64,000 nt of DNA, taken from Hyaloscypha bicolor E (Eukaryota > Ascomycota > Leotiomycetes > Helotiales > Hyaloscyphaceae). A model generated the notes under the pieces. It was not told the DNA's origin and did no database searches. It saw nothing but the letters and a program-made list of their open reading frames with translations. Of this stretch, positions 1-10,467 are shown piece after piece. The stretch is taken from positions 1,859,463 to 1,923,462 of the forward strand of contig NW_020194518.1 of the NCBI RefSeq assembly GCF_002865645.1, in the 5' to 3' direction. Position 1 is the stretch's first letter; the number at the start of each line of letters is the position of its first letter. The translations under genes and the position numbers were made by a program.

Positions 1-1626
1 AATTAAGAAAGTTATAGCTAATTTTAAGTATTTCCCAGTTATATTCTCGGGATTCTTTTAGTAAGGCCTTAAAAAACTTAGTTTCCTAGTAATTTCCTAA
101 ATTATTAGTATAGTATTCTAGTATAGCCTTAATTTAATTCTTATAAATAAGAGAGATATAATAAATAATTCTCTCTTTTTTAATATTATTAGAAATATAA
201 TAGTTCTTATATATATTTATATATTATTTCAAGAATATAAAGATATTACTTTTCTAAAACTATAGTATTCTAAAAGCTTTTATAAATAGTAGATTTAAAT
301 CTAATACTAGTATATATTTATTCTTAGCTATATTAATCTTAATAATTTCTTTTATAATTAATTATAAGGTTTCTATATCTGAGATTTCTATTAATAAGAT
401 TCCTAAAAAAACTAATTTCTTATTTAAATATATCTTTTAATTTAGAAACCGAAATTTAGGAAAAACCGGTTAATAATAATAGATATAGTCTAGGTTCAAG
501 TTTTAATATTAGTAATAATAAGATAATAGCTTTTCTAGTTTTATTTTTATTATTTATATATTTTTTTCTATTTTATTAGCTTAATACCTATAGTATTTTC
601 TCTTAATTTTACTAAACTAGATATATTTAATAATATTATTAAAGGTAATAATAAAAATAATAAATATAATTTTATTAATTTCTCTAATATTTCTAAATTC
701 TCTTCTTTTTCTTTACTTAGTATTCTTTTCTTTCTTTAAAAGCTTCTTTAGATTATTTATATAATTTCTTATTTCTAATTTCTTTTTAATTCTTATTTCC
801 GATTTCTATTTACTATTTTACTTAAAATTAAGAATTTTTTTTTTTTATATATTTTTTCCGGATTTATAAATAAGCTTTTTTACTAAAACTAAAACTATTT
901 TTATTCCGGGTTTTATTATAACTAAAAATAATATATAAATTAATAATATAATTTTTTATTTCTAAATACTAAAGTCTATTTCTAACTAAGATCTAACTTA
1001 TATTATCTTAATATAATATTTCTTATTCTATTTCCTTTATTTTTTTTTCTTTTATAATTAGTCTCTATTTTTACTATTTCTATATATTATACTAGTAATT
1101 ATATCTTATAGCTAACCCGTATTTAAGTTACTAGATATATTAGAAATTAATATAAGATACTAAAATTAATACTTATATATTCTTAATATTTTGGCTTTAG
1201 GCTTAAGGTATTATAATAATTCTTTTCTCTTCTAATTTACTAAGCTAATAATTCGCCTTATAGATATTTCTTAGAACTTTATAAAAGTAATACCTTAACT
1301 ATAAAGTTTCGATTCTCTTTATATTACTTATTATAAAATATATAAGAGGGAAATTATAATAAGACAAAAACTCATATAAAGTATACTAGAATATAAAATA
1401 TAATTTAATAATAAAATAATAAATTAAAAGTATAAATATTAAAATATAAATAGTATATAATATATAAAAGCTTAATTAATTAAATACTTAAAAGAGATTA
1501 TTTTCTAGAACTATAGAAAAACCAGCTTTCTTATATAATTTCTGCAAGTTATATATAAAAGACTATAGCCTTTATTATATAACTAAAATAATATAATTTT
1601 TAAAGAGTACGGCCTGCTATATTATA
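1..1626 (-). mobile_element. Gypsy-type LTR retrotransposon, copy C, 5' part only
   Basis: This is the 5' end (internal leader region plus 5' LTR) of a minus-strand gypsy element whose body lies left of the window. Bases 1-1340 align without large gaps to 55590-56930, the matching part of copy B, and the LTR at 1341-1626 matches those of copies A and B. Differences are nearly all C-to-T or G-to-A, as RIP gives. No frame is open. The right edge abuts a Tc1-type transposase that lacks its N-terminal part, so the element probably inserted into that transposon. Confidence 0.85.
1341..1626 (-). repeat. LTR of copy C
   Basis: It matches the 303-bp LTRs at 25455-25757, 38145-38447, 45010-45312 and 56931-57233, in the orientation of copy B. 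Its outer end is the RIP-converted form of the family terminus TGTGGTACGGCAGG read on the minus strand. It is slightly shorter than 303 bp because of a small deletion around 1585-1600. Confidence 0.85.
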
Positions 1627-1639
1627 TTATATAGGCTAT

Positions 1640-2600
1640 TTTTAGTATAAACTAATAGTTAAGCCTGGCTTAAATATCTTTAGTAAAAGAAAAATATTAG
1701 CCTAATATTTAAAGCGAGAATATTAGATACTTAATAATTAGAAAGATATGATTTTTATAAATAAAACTACTATTTAATTAAGAGATATAAGAGAAAAGAG
1801 ACATATATAAAGATTAACTAGAGAAGTATATAATAAGTATTATATATATGAAAAATAGAAAGAATTTTCTAAATTTATATTTTAGGAGTCTTTTTCTTAT
1901 AATAAAAAGGGGCCTTATTATATATAGGAAAAAAAGACTTTATAAAAGAAAAGAAATCGTAAAGTTAATCTTAATATAAGGAACTTATTAATTAAAAAGG
2001 CTAATAAATAGAAATAAGAAAAGAAATAAAGAAAATAGCTAAGGAAATAGAAGAAGGCTTATAAAAGGGCTCCTAGAAAATATAAAAGATATAGAAGTAT
2101 AACGAGAAAACTAGTACTTATATTATAAAGAATAGATAAGAAGGAATTAATTAGTATTAATACTAGAAGAAGACCTTAATTAAGAAGCTCTTATCGTTTA
2201 TAAGGAAATACTAAAAGAATTGCCCTAATACTCTTATATAAAAGAATAATATAGGACCTTATAAGTTATATTACTAGGGAGAGATTTATAATCTATAGAA
2301 AATTATAAAGATACTTTGGCCAGGAAACTCACCTAATCTTAATATAATTAAGAAAGCCTGGTTCTGGATAAAAAAGGAAACTACTAAGCGGGGACCTACT
2401 AGTAATAGGAAGAAGCTGAGAGTGAAATAGGAGAAATACTAGAAAGATCTTCTCTAGAGTAAGATTCAAGAGTAGATTATAGTAATTCCTAATTATATAA
2501 AGGAGATAATACGTTTGGAAGAGGAAAATAAGTATAAAAAGAGAGGAAGAAGGGTTAAGAGAAGGTGGCTATATATTAGATAGTTATTTAGATAGATAAA
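1640..2600 (+). pseudogene. Tc1-type transposase remnant (C-terminal two thirds)
   Basis: A RIP-decayed DDE transposase frame on the plus strand. Near 1870-1930 the frame reads like the SFSYNKKGPYYIWE segment of fungal Tc1-like transposases. Near 2330-2400 it gives a KKAWFWIKKETTKRGPTS stretch, the usual end of the DDE domain. The last part (about 2400-2590) matches the typical tail, with I-P-N-Y-I-K-E-I-I-R-L-E-E and a basic end. Stops occur only at Gln or Trp positions. The N-terminal DNA-binding part is missing: the sequence begins at the LTR of copy C, so insertion probably removed or separated it. It is a different subfamily from the transposase at 44667-57998. Family from recognition of motifs, not a search. 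Confidence 0.6.
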
Positions 2601-2639
2601 ATCGAACTAATTAAAAAATAATCGAAATTAGAGATTTGG

Positions 2640-3660
2640 CAAGGTAAACCACATTTCAGGGGACCCTTATAGGGCTTACAGGGGACTAGGACTAGCTATA
2701 GGGAGATTAAAGTAAGACCTTACAGGGCATTTAATAGCCTTTATAAAATAATGCCCTGTATTCCCGAACTTTATACCATTGTCTTCGTATTGAATTTCGT
2801 CCACCTACTCTATTTGCGACATTTTTATGATTTTTAAAGACTAGTAAAACCATAATGCGATAGTATCGTGCCTACGATATCCGATTATATTTCTTTAATT
2901 TTATATTTTTAAATAAAATAAAACTATTTACTTTTCTTTTTACCTAGTCCAGAATGAAATAGAAAGTGCTCGGCTGCGACCGAAATGGGTTCTGGCATAA
3001 ACTTCTCTAATTAGGTCTCAAATACTGAGAGATGTGGAAGAATCCGTACGCTTGTAATATTCAAGTCACACCAAAAGTCTAGTTTTATTACAAAGTCAAG
3101 TCACTGTATTTTAAGTTTGGCATGTAAATGAACTCGGGAAAAAAAACCTTTTGATTGAGTGAGTGATGGTTGTTCGAATTCGTAACTACTAATGTTCTGC
3201 ATTGCTGAAAAGGCAAGATATTGGGGAGACCTCTGCTTGAGCTAGACGCTACCCATGTGTAACAAAATACTCGCAACTATCTGATAAATGAATGTTTTGT
3301 TTGGTCGAAGATTTTGGCATACCCCCAAGAATTATCGCAACACAATTTCTTGCCGCTCTCCTCCAAAAAGAAAGTTGACGAAACACATCTACTAGCCTTT
3401 TCTATCTAGAGCTTCAGCTGCGACCGGATGGTCTCGAGCGTTTGGGTACCACTCGGCACCAAATGCTTTCAGGTTTTCGATATGAATATTTACCTAACAT
3501 CATTAGCTCCGAAATTATTCTCCTCGCGCCGTTAGAACAAATTCCTTACATCTGTAGTAATTGGTAATTCATTGTACCGATCCTGCAGACGAGTTAGCTA
3601 ACTAGAGTTCAATATCAGGAGCTGGAATACGGCAGGACATCAGACCGTCCATAGTCCGAG
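2640..3660. other. GC-balanced stretch without a recognisable gene
   Basis: Composition shifts from about 80 percent AT to near balanced at 2640, which marks the edge of the RIP block. A small hairpin (TACAGGGCAT at 2721-2730 against ATGCCCTGTA at 2751-2760) may be a terminal repeat of the neighbouring Tc1 remnant. Short open frames here have no coding character. I see no gene. Confidence 0.5.
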
Positions 3661-3666
3661 GTTTGT

Positions 3667-4405
3667 TTAAAAAAAATAAAAAAATGAAGACAACGTTCCA
3701 AAGTTTGAGGGAAATAGGGATTGAGTGGAGTTATAGTCACTTACCCAATCAGCATCTTCCTGCATTTGAAGAGCCCACACTCCCTCGCCCTCCCACCCAA
3801 AAATAACAGGTATAGCTGTGCTCGTACAAGTATAATTCGCGGCCATAGCCCGCAAGTCATCATCGGAAATTGATCGGCGGGAGTCCTCTGCACGAGATTT
3901 GTGAGTTTGGAAGACCTATGTGATATGCCAGTGGTTATATTCAACTTACCTGCGGCGCTCCCACATCTTAAAGTGCAATCAAACCAAGCGGCCCCTCCGC
4001 CAAAATAGCTTGAGAGTGTGCCTCCATTTAAGCAGACACCCGTAGCGTAGCCGGCGGCGGCATTTCTAGCGATGCCACCACAGGAAGATGTTGAAGAACT
4101 CTGGTAGAATATGCCTATAGTAGCTGTATATAGGATGTCGAAAGCCACCCCTTGGGCTTGATAGCCACCACGGGGGAAAACGCAACAAACATTCTAAAGC
4201 CATAAGTGAACTACTTCATAGGCAAGGGGATTATCAAGAAGACGATCTCATCTCTCCCCTTTCACGGACTTACATTTGAAATACCAGGGCATACGTTCAC
4301 GACAGTTGAGGTCGGGTAACAGGGGATAGAAACGTATCCTGTAATAGTGATAGCATTAACAGAATATAGCACAGCGAGAAGAAGTGATGCTAACGATAAG
4401 ATCAT
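3667..4405 (-). CDS. Small secreted cysteine-rich protein, three exons
   Basis: Proposed model: exon 1 4405-4274, exon 2 4193-3950, exon 3 3887-3667, with GTAAGT donors and introns of 80 and 62 nt. The joined frame is 597 nt, 198 residues. Residues 1-18 (MILSLASLLLAVLYSVNA) form a clear signal peptide, so the product should be secreted. The mature part has nine cysteines, a Gly/Ala-rich middle and a C-terminal segment with RRSISDDDLRAMAANYTC followed by VIFGWEGEGVWALQMQED. The phases of both introns match, which supports the model. The 3' end is less sure: another GTAAGT after the DADW codons (near 3742) could begin a further intron and change the last ~25 residues. The protein resembles the class of fungal secreted proteins of unknown function; no enzyme motif is seen. 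It lies about 1 kb from a RIP block. Confidence 0.65.
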
Positions 4406-4689
4406 GTTGAATTTTGGAAAGTGGAATTGTTCAAGTGGTTGGATTGTAATGTTAGAATCTGGAATGATGGCTTGCTTTAATATTATATGCCATTGGTGAT
4501 ATTTTGATAACATTAAACCAAGGCTGCACTGTATACTAATCATATTTCCAGCATAATGAAAGAGCAAATCATACGTCTGCCCCCGGAAAGCAATCCAATA
4601 AGTAAATTCAATATAGTCGCGCATTGTGTAGGGCCGATAAATATGCAGATTTTTGCTTAAAACTACAATTCTATTTGATACCAAATCTC

Positions 4690-5030
4690 TCAACACCAAC
4701 ATCAATATCAATATCAACATGGTTATTCACGGCCTATTGGCCATCAAGAAGCACAGCCCACTGATGCAACTAAGATCTATATTAATATTAATATCAATAT
4801 CAACATGGTTATTTACTGCTTATTGACGATCAAGAGGCACAGCTCCACTAATAGAGCGAATACTCACATCCAAATCAATTTTGACATGGTTATCAATTCA
4901 TACAAGAGGCACAGCTTTATTAATAGGGCGAACAATTACCGTATATCGGCATCAACATGGTTATTAACTGCTTATTAGTGATCAAGAGGCGCAGCTCTAA
5001 GCTCTGCTGATCGAGCGACCTACGACGTCT
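4690..5030. repeat. Degenerate tandem repeat, about four ~90-100 bp units
   Basis: The phrase TCAACATGGTTATT, then a TTACTGCTTATT stretch, ATCAAGAGGCACAGC and finally ATAGRGCGA recurs about every 90-100 bp (near 4716, 4799, 4882 and 4951). Units differ by substitutions and small indels. The array lies directly upstream of the secreted-protein gene on the minus strand, so it forms part of its promoter region. Confidence 0.75.
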
Positions 5031-5217
5031 CTTCAACAAGTTGCTGACAAATATGTGAAATCAAAGAAGGCAGGTATTGGGTGGTAAACCCGGATTTGTT
5101 ACGTATTAAAATACTTCTAAGGCGGACAAATAGTAAGTAATCTCAGAACTCTTGGCTGGGACTTTTCTTAAGAAGGTAGAGTTTATGGCTAACTTTGCAT
5201 AAATGAAGTCTGAAATT

Positions 5218-5374
5218 GAATTTCATGGGATTTCAGTAAAATAGATCAGTACTTTTTCTTCGCGTATTTATAGTATCACGGCCTAGCGCTGCTAATCAGC
5301 TGCTCGTGTGGCAATAAAGCTTTCCCCCGCTTCCGTGCCGCAGCCTGACGTTTGAAGTTTGGTTAGAATGCGAG
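5218..5374 (+). repeat. 157-bp direct repeat, copy 1
   Basis: It is repeated at 5760-5916 with the same length, starting GAATTTCATGGGATTTCAG in this copy and ending GGTTAGAATGCGAG in both. The two copies differ mainly by transitions. No coding content seen. Confidence 0.9.
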
Positions 5375-5596
5375 AAATCATGCCTGCTTAATGCGGTTTG
5401 ATAACTACAACTCGTGCTGCCAGAAAGCCCGTATCCATACAGGGGTGAAACTTATTCTCCGACCAGCCAATCAATCCAACCCTTCCTTTTGCTAATAAAG
5501 GATGCGGACTCTTTGGCAGCAAGAGTAGTGGCCAAGCTGGTAGATTTTGAGTCGGCCCTGTTTTCAAACTCACCTATAGATAATGCGACGCCCGCA

Positions 5597-5760
5597 CAGC
5601 TTATGGTTGTACTGCTTATGGTTGCATAGCGTCACAGCTTACGCGGTGTATAGCTTATGGATACACAGCTTGCGCGATGTAACGCTCTGTGGGTGGTTCC
5701 AACTTTCAAACTCACCGATCGCGCAAGCTGTGCAACCATAAGCAGTACAACCATAAGCTG
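5597..5760. repeat. Inverted repeat with perfect 30-bp arms
   Basis: Arm 5597-5626 is the exact reverse complement of 5731-5760, separated by 104 bp. Each arm itself holds two copies of the word CTTATGGTTG or its complement. The loop contains more degenerate copies of the CAGCTTATGG word. The right arm ends exactly where the second 157-bp direct repeat begins. Confidence 0.9.
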
Positions 5761-5916
5761 AACTTCATAGGATTTCAGTGAAATAGATCAGCAGCTTTTC
5801 TTCGCGCATTTATAATATCCCGGCCTAGCACTGCTAGTCAGCTGCTCATGTGGCAATGAAGCTTTTCCCCGCTTCCGTGCCGCAGCTTGACGTTTGAAGT
5901 TTGGTTAGAATGCGAG
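5760..5916 (+). repeat. 157-bp direct repeat, copy 2
   Basis: Second copy of 5218-5374. Together with the inverted repeat between them the two copies form a ~700-bp module that ends ~240 bp before the secreted-protein gene at 6156. Confidence 0.9.
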
Positions 5917-6155
5917 GGATAACTTTCAAACTCACCCATTAAGAGGGCAGAACTCGTAATAGCTTATGGGGCGGCTCTATTTGTAAACTCACTTATGGAG
6001 AGTCCTGCAGCAATCTACTACGGCCATGTAATAGGCTCACACTTGTCAGCACCTGTGAACAATTTGAGTTACCTATACCCTTAAAATTCCCCTTGAGGTC
6101 AACATAACCTTTCACAGTACCTAGTATATCCCGCAGTCTTCAAAGCCTACAAATC

Positions 6156-6429
6156 ATGAGATACGTCGCTCTTTGCAGCATCACCATTGCCCTAGCGTCC
6201 GTCGCCCTGGCTCAAGGCCCGCAGCCATGCTACAATCAAGCTGATCCGGACGGGTACGTTATTTATCATCCATAAGAGCTGTGTAACTCTTCTGATAACC
6301 AATAGTGGCCTGCCTAACTACTGCTATTGCTCAGATGGCAGCTGCTGGGCCATATCAAGCAACGACTGCATGCCGACGTCAAATGAACAACTTGACCCAT
6401 GCCCAGTGGGAGATCCTGAATCTGGCTAG
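6156..6429 (+). CDS. Small secreted cysteine-rich protein (73 aa), two exons
   Basis: Exon 1 is 6156-6253 and exon 2 6306-6429, joined across a 52-nt GT-AG intron (GTACGT...CAATAG); the spliced frame is 222 nt and ends in TAG. The first ~19 residues (MRYVALCSITIALASVALA) are a signal peptide ending in an A-L-A cleavage-type site. The mature ~54 residues carry six cysteines in the order C, CYC, C, C, C (PCYN, NYCYCSDGSC, DCMP, PCPV), a pattern that suggests disulfide bonding. The size, secretion and position beside repeats fit the profile of candidate effector-like proteins in plant- or insect-associated fungi, but nothing here shows a function. No known family recognised. The start is the only ATG giving the signal peptide. 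Confidence 0.72.
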
Positions 6430-6950
6430 GAGGGACTGATGAAAGGAAGCTGAGACATGTGTATGTCATAGGATGCTTTCAAGTGATTCAGAGTGGTGGA
6501 AGGGGAGAACGGCTGAAAGGCCTCTGGGAGCAAAGATTGAATCTCATATATCTAGGAATTTAAGCAAGGAGCTCAATTGACTCTTTTTACTTTGTGTACA
6601 GAATGAGGTTCTCTTGGAACCAACTTGAATTTCAATAATTCCACTCGTAACGGTGATCTGAATGTGTTATTACAATATATCACCAAGCGAAAACAAATCA
6701 CGGCAAAGTTCCTTATTTATGCCGATCGCCTGCCTACTGTAATCGGCGCTACTGTAGGTGTGTGGCGGCTATATTTGCCTACAAATAAACACACCATTCC
6801 CTCACCGATCATGCTTCTTCAATCTTACCTTCCTGGATTAAAAAAAGCTACCTGTTTTTCTTGTTATATTGAACATTACAAACTTATCACTGCAAAGCCC
6901 ACACAAAACAACTCATCACCTCCACACTCCATTTCCCTCTCCTGTCAAAA

Positions 6951-7301
6951 ATGGACCACAACACCCCTACCAACAATATTAAAACCTGCGACCTCTCTCA
7001 GAAAACAAAAGCCGAGCTCTTAGATATCGTTTCTAAACTTCCCCCGCCAATAGAGTCCTACTCCGCGAAGAATACACTTTTCGGGTGGGCGGATGACGGA
7101 AAAGGGGTCTGGGTTCTGCCTGCTTCCAAAGAGAATTTTGAGCGGTTTGAGGAGATTGCTAAATTGAAGCCAAACATGGGACATGATAGTAATGGGGTGC
7201 ATTGTGAGATTATGAAGGAGGCTGGAGCGGAGTTTTTTAAGGATTGGAGGGACAGTGATAGGGCGAGAGGGGTGAAGGAGATGAGAGAGGGGAGTGGGTG
7301 A
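6951..7301 (+). CDS. Small hypothetical protein, 116 aa
   Basis: A single open frame from ATG (6951) to TGA. The product is hydrophilic and predicted cytosolic, with no signal peptide or membrane segment. Residues 12-32 (CDLSQKTKAELLDIVSKLPP) look helical. Residues 43-60 hold FGWADDGKGVWVLPAS, and the C-terminal half (ENFERFEEIAKLKPNMG and a Lys/Arg-rich end) is again helical. The upstream region is pyrimidine-rich, as is common before fungal start codons. Codon use is unremarkable. I do not recognise a family; the GKGVWVLPAS turn followed by a helix is reminiscent of small fungal proteins of unknown function. It could be an unannotated real gene or a fragment. Confidence 0.5.
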   Translation: MDHNTPTNNIKTCDLSQKTKAELLDIVSKLPPPIESYSAKNTLFGWADDGKGVWVLPASKENFERFEEIAKLKPNMGHDSNGVHCEIMKEAGAEFFKDWRDSDRARGVKEMREGSG

Positions 7302-8660
7302 TGGAGCTGGAGCGTCAACAATCTATTTCTATGGCTTCAGCACCACGACTTTATTGATGTCGATCTTTGGGGAAAAGTCCAGCTGCTTCTACTTCTAGGC
7401 AGATTTCATGCGTCTGAGGAAAACACATATCGCAAAGTCCATGAAGCTCTGGCAGCTGATCATTATAATCAAACGTGCAGTCATTAGTCTTCTCGATGTC
7501 TCTTCTTTCTTGCCTAGAACCTATTGTCAACATGAATTCGGAGTAAGGATCAATGACTGCATGATGGCAATGAATACTGCTTCTTTCCTCTAATGAGACA
7601 TGGCAGGAAGAGAATGGCAGAACCTCGATATCTCGATGTCAAGCTAAATAGGCTGAATGAGGATTTTGATCCTTTATCAGTTCAACATTAATGTTTTCAA
7701 AAAAATACTTCGTTCTAAATCCAAGGTTCCCCGAACTCCAGGCCTCCACTAACAACCAACAGTTCATGTTTCCTAGCCCCTGCTAATATTGTAGATTGGT
7801 TTGTGATGTCCAAACTGCATATCCAGAGATCAGTACCGAGAAAGTATAATACTGGACCCGCCATCGCAATAATTTGACGTACGCGGTGGACTTGGCCACC
7901 GAAATCTCCTATTCTTCGGACTCAAGTTCTAGGAGTTCAAGCTCTGGGCGCTCACCATAGGTTTTGGTGTTGATTGGTATATTACATGACTTTGGTATTG
8001 TTGGTGTTGTCAGGACGACAGCCACTAGCCTGAGCCCACTGTATCTAGAACACTGCTTCCTCTGGCTCTTTTAGCCCTTTAGACTGAATATCAATACTCT
8101 GCATACACCCATTTGTCAGTTATGAGCCCGGCCTTATAGCTATTGCATTGTAAAATGCGATTCCTGCTACGCAACCCCCGAGAAAGACACCTAAAACGCG
8201 CACCAGACGCCTGGGCATGTGCGCTGAGCCTGCAGGAACAGCTGCAGAGTCCTCACGCACAACCACGATTTTGTAACGAGCTAAACCATAATTCTGGATG
8301 GCGATAGCTTGGATTCATGACCCTAGCTATCTAAAAACCAGTTACAAGGTTGTGAAAGCTCAAAAGTCGGTGAGTGTTGAGGGTAGGCGCAAAATGCAGA
8401 GTTTTCAGTCTCCGTCAGAGAAACTTCTTTAGTAACGCCAACTGCTTTAGAAGGACGTTAAAACCCGACCTCATTGTACACGATAGGACCCTATTGAGTC
8501 AAAGAACCCATCGAATCAACCGTTAGAACCGTCAAAACAACCAGATCTTCGAGCACCTTTAGACGTCGATAAACCTCGCGAATCTGCTTCGACAAACCTC
8601 ACGAAAATCCTACCTCTCGGCGAACCTTCCTCTCTACGAATCCTTTTACGAACGTACGAA
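7302..8660. other. Region with possible gene fragments only
   Basis: No complete gene is visible. On the minus strand, about 7351-7640 has a protein-like open frame of ~97 codons (with FSSCHVSLEERSS and CTFDYNDQLPELHGLCDMC) that could be one exon of a lost gene. Also minus, about 8125-8285 encodes a basic stretch followed by LVRVLGVFLGGCVAGIAFY, a possible membrane segment ending in a stop. Neither can be joined into a gene. The segment just before 8669 probably belongs to the adjacent retroelement leader. Confidence 0.35.
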
Positions 8661-8668
8661 TAGACAAG

Positions 8669-9860
8669 ATGAGCACTGTGGTATCGAAGGAGAAGCTAGT
8701 GATAACGGAGCATGGGCAGTACAAGGTGTGCATACGAGCAAAGAGGCTACTGGCAGAACAGAACAACCTGTGGGATACCTGTAATCCAGACCTCCCTGTA
8801 GAGAAGCTTAGGGCCATCGTAAAACCTGAGTTCCCTGGCCCTCATGCGCTCAAGAGAAGCATTGTCTACGTGGAAGTGCCTGTAGCAGAAGGTGCGCCCC
8901 TTTGCAAAGCCCAGGCTCTCGTATTCCGAGAACTGCTCTGCTCTCTGATCTCACCAAGGACGAGACTGATGACCTAACCAGGGCTCGTACCATGTTCCCC
9001 TTGGTGTACAAGACCTGGGAGGCAGAGGCAAAAGCCTATACGGTTCTCTTCGGGGACATCTATAATTCAGTCGATCCAAGCTTTCATCCACTACTCGACG
9101 ACTGTACAACTGTCCACGAGCTTCTACAAGCCTGCCAGAAGGAATACAAGCCATCAGAGGTAGCCGTGGAAGACAACTTGCTTAAGCGTTGGGAGTAGCT
9201 TTCAAGGGCACCTAACATCGACGGCATACCGGCTTGGATCTCAAAATGGAGGCATATCTACGTTGAAGCAGGGAAAGAAGGCATCGTGGAGCTCAAAAAT
9301 CGAAAGGCAATATCTGCTCTCCTGGCTGCGGTAGAAATACACGTCTCAGTTGCTTGGGCGGAAACAGAGAGAGTCTTAGTGGGCAGAAGTAAAGGAAAGG
9401 CCACGTTCGAACGACGTCTGTGAGTCGTTCCTGGAATACTGGAGGGAAAATGAGACTGTAATGAGGGCAGGAAAGAGGACAGGAAATAGAAGGACAAGGC
9501 ACGGCATTTTTGCAGTGGCCACAAATAAGACGAGGGAGTCGGTATATTACAACCATCGCTCTCTGGGAAGACCAACAAGGGGGAGTACACCCATTGCATC
9601 TGCGGATCTGACGAGCACAAGCTTGCTAGATGCCCTTACGCAATACATCCTTTGCGTCTTTCAAGCTGGAAAGGCGATAGAAAGACTCAGGAGCGGGTAG
9701 ACAAGATCGAGAGGAGACCAAGGCTTGCTCGACTTGTAGAGAAGTACACCGCCAGTGAAGCGTTTTTGAGGAGGATGCCGGAGGTCCAGGGCATACCATA
9801 TAGGAGCAGTTCAAAGCCCACCTTTTTGACTCGATTTGCGATATCGATAATCGGCAAATA
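8669..9860 (+). pseudogene. Retrotransposon Gag remnant (copia-like), frameshifted
   Basis: A plus-strand coding remnant starts at ATG 8669 (MSTVVSKEKLVITEHGQYKV), continues in another frame from about 8905 (LTKDETDDLTRARTMFPL to DNLLKRWE), and after a TAG reads on as LSRAPNIDGIPAWISKWR. Near 9571-9625 a third register gives HCICGSDEHKLARCPYAIHP, a zinc-knuckle-like C-X-C-X4-H-X4-C. This order (helical capsid-like region, then knuckle, then basic tail) is that of a Gag protein, most like fungal copia elements. Frameshifts and stops show it is dead. No protease, integrase or reverse transcriptase follows, so the element is truncated at about 9860. The family call is an inference from layout and motif. 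Confidence 0.5.
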
Positions 9861-9866
9861 AGCACC

Positions 9867-10264
9867 ATGGATTCGTACAAGAATGCCTACCAATAGAAAG
9901 GCCAGACAACGGACGATTTTGCGGCCGAATTGCAGATATATGAGCGAGAACTGGGCTATACCGATGACCGGAGGCTAGCAGATGCGTTATTTTCAGGGCT
10001 ACGGCGGGAGCTATAGGCTGAGATATCGAGAAGGGGCAACCCGCCACGCATACGAAAGGGGATACTCTAGCTAGCACGTTCGATTGAAACCGCGGATCGG
10101 TTATTTGGGGCCTCCAGAGGGGTGCAAGTCAAGGGGGAAAGCCCTGAGCAAGCGGGAGCCTGTTGACACTGCAGTGGGAACCATGCTAGTAGCAGGTGTT
10201 CGCAAGCTATTTGTTTCAAGTGTCAAGAGAAAGGGCATTATGCCTCTAAATGCCAGAACTAGTT
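9867..10264 (+). pseudogene. Gag fragment with two zinc knuckles (gypsy type)
   Basis: From ATG 9867 one frame reads MDSYKNAYQ, stop, KGQTTDDFAAELQIYERELG and continues through LADALFSGLRRELQ-like capsid sequence. It ends with two CCHC knuckles: C-X2-C-X3-H-X4-C (the second position TGA, probably a former Trp) and CFKCQEKGHYASKC (C-X2-C-X4-H-X4-C), which bind genomic RNA in retroelement Gag. Three in-frame stops all fit Gln or Trp codons hit by RIP. The sequence stops abruptly at the start of the AT-rich block. It differs from the Gag remnant just upstream, so two elements meet here. Confidence 0.7.
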
Positions 10265-10322
10265 AATAATATACTTTTTAGGAGAGCTTTAAATGCGCTG
10301 GGCTATTGCGAACATCATGGTA

Positions 10323-10366
10323 CTATCGGGTATAACTGACTATACTGGTAGCCGGTATCCCGATAG
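10323..10366. repeat. Short imperfect hairpin
   Basis: CTATCGGGTAT pairs with GTATCCCGATAG around a ~20-base loop that itself is partly self-complementary. It lies between the Gag fragment and the trinucleotide array; possibly the end of a small transposon. Confidence 0.5.
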
Positions 10367-10389
10367 CCTGGAACCCATATACCGTATAT

Positions 10390-10392
<3 letters not shown>

Positions 10393-10420
<28 letters not shown>

Positions 10421-10421
10421 A

Positions 10422-10466
<45 letters not shown>

Positions 10467-10467
10467 T
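10393..10467. repeat. TAA/TTA microsatellite, self-complementary halves
   Basis: About 37 bp of TAA repeats is followed directly by about 37 bp of ATT repeats, so the array is one long inverted repeat that could extrude as a hairpin. Confidence 0.95.

Noticed and set aside
6625..7023. 132-codon plus-strand frame overlapping the start of the gene at 6951
   Set aside because: It overlaps a better frame, has low-complexity Pro/Ser ends and covers the pyrimidine-rich leader; probably non-coding.
7408..7593. 61-codon plus-strand frame
   Set aside because: The opposite strand has a longer and more protein-like frame over the same bases; this one is likely its shadow.
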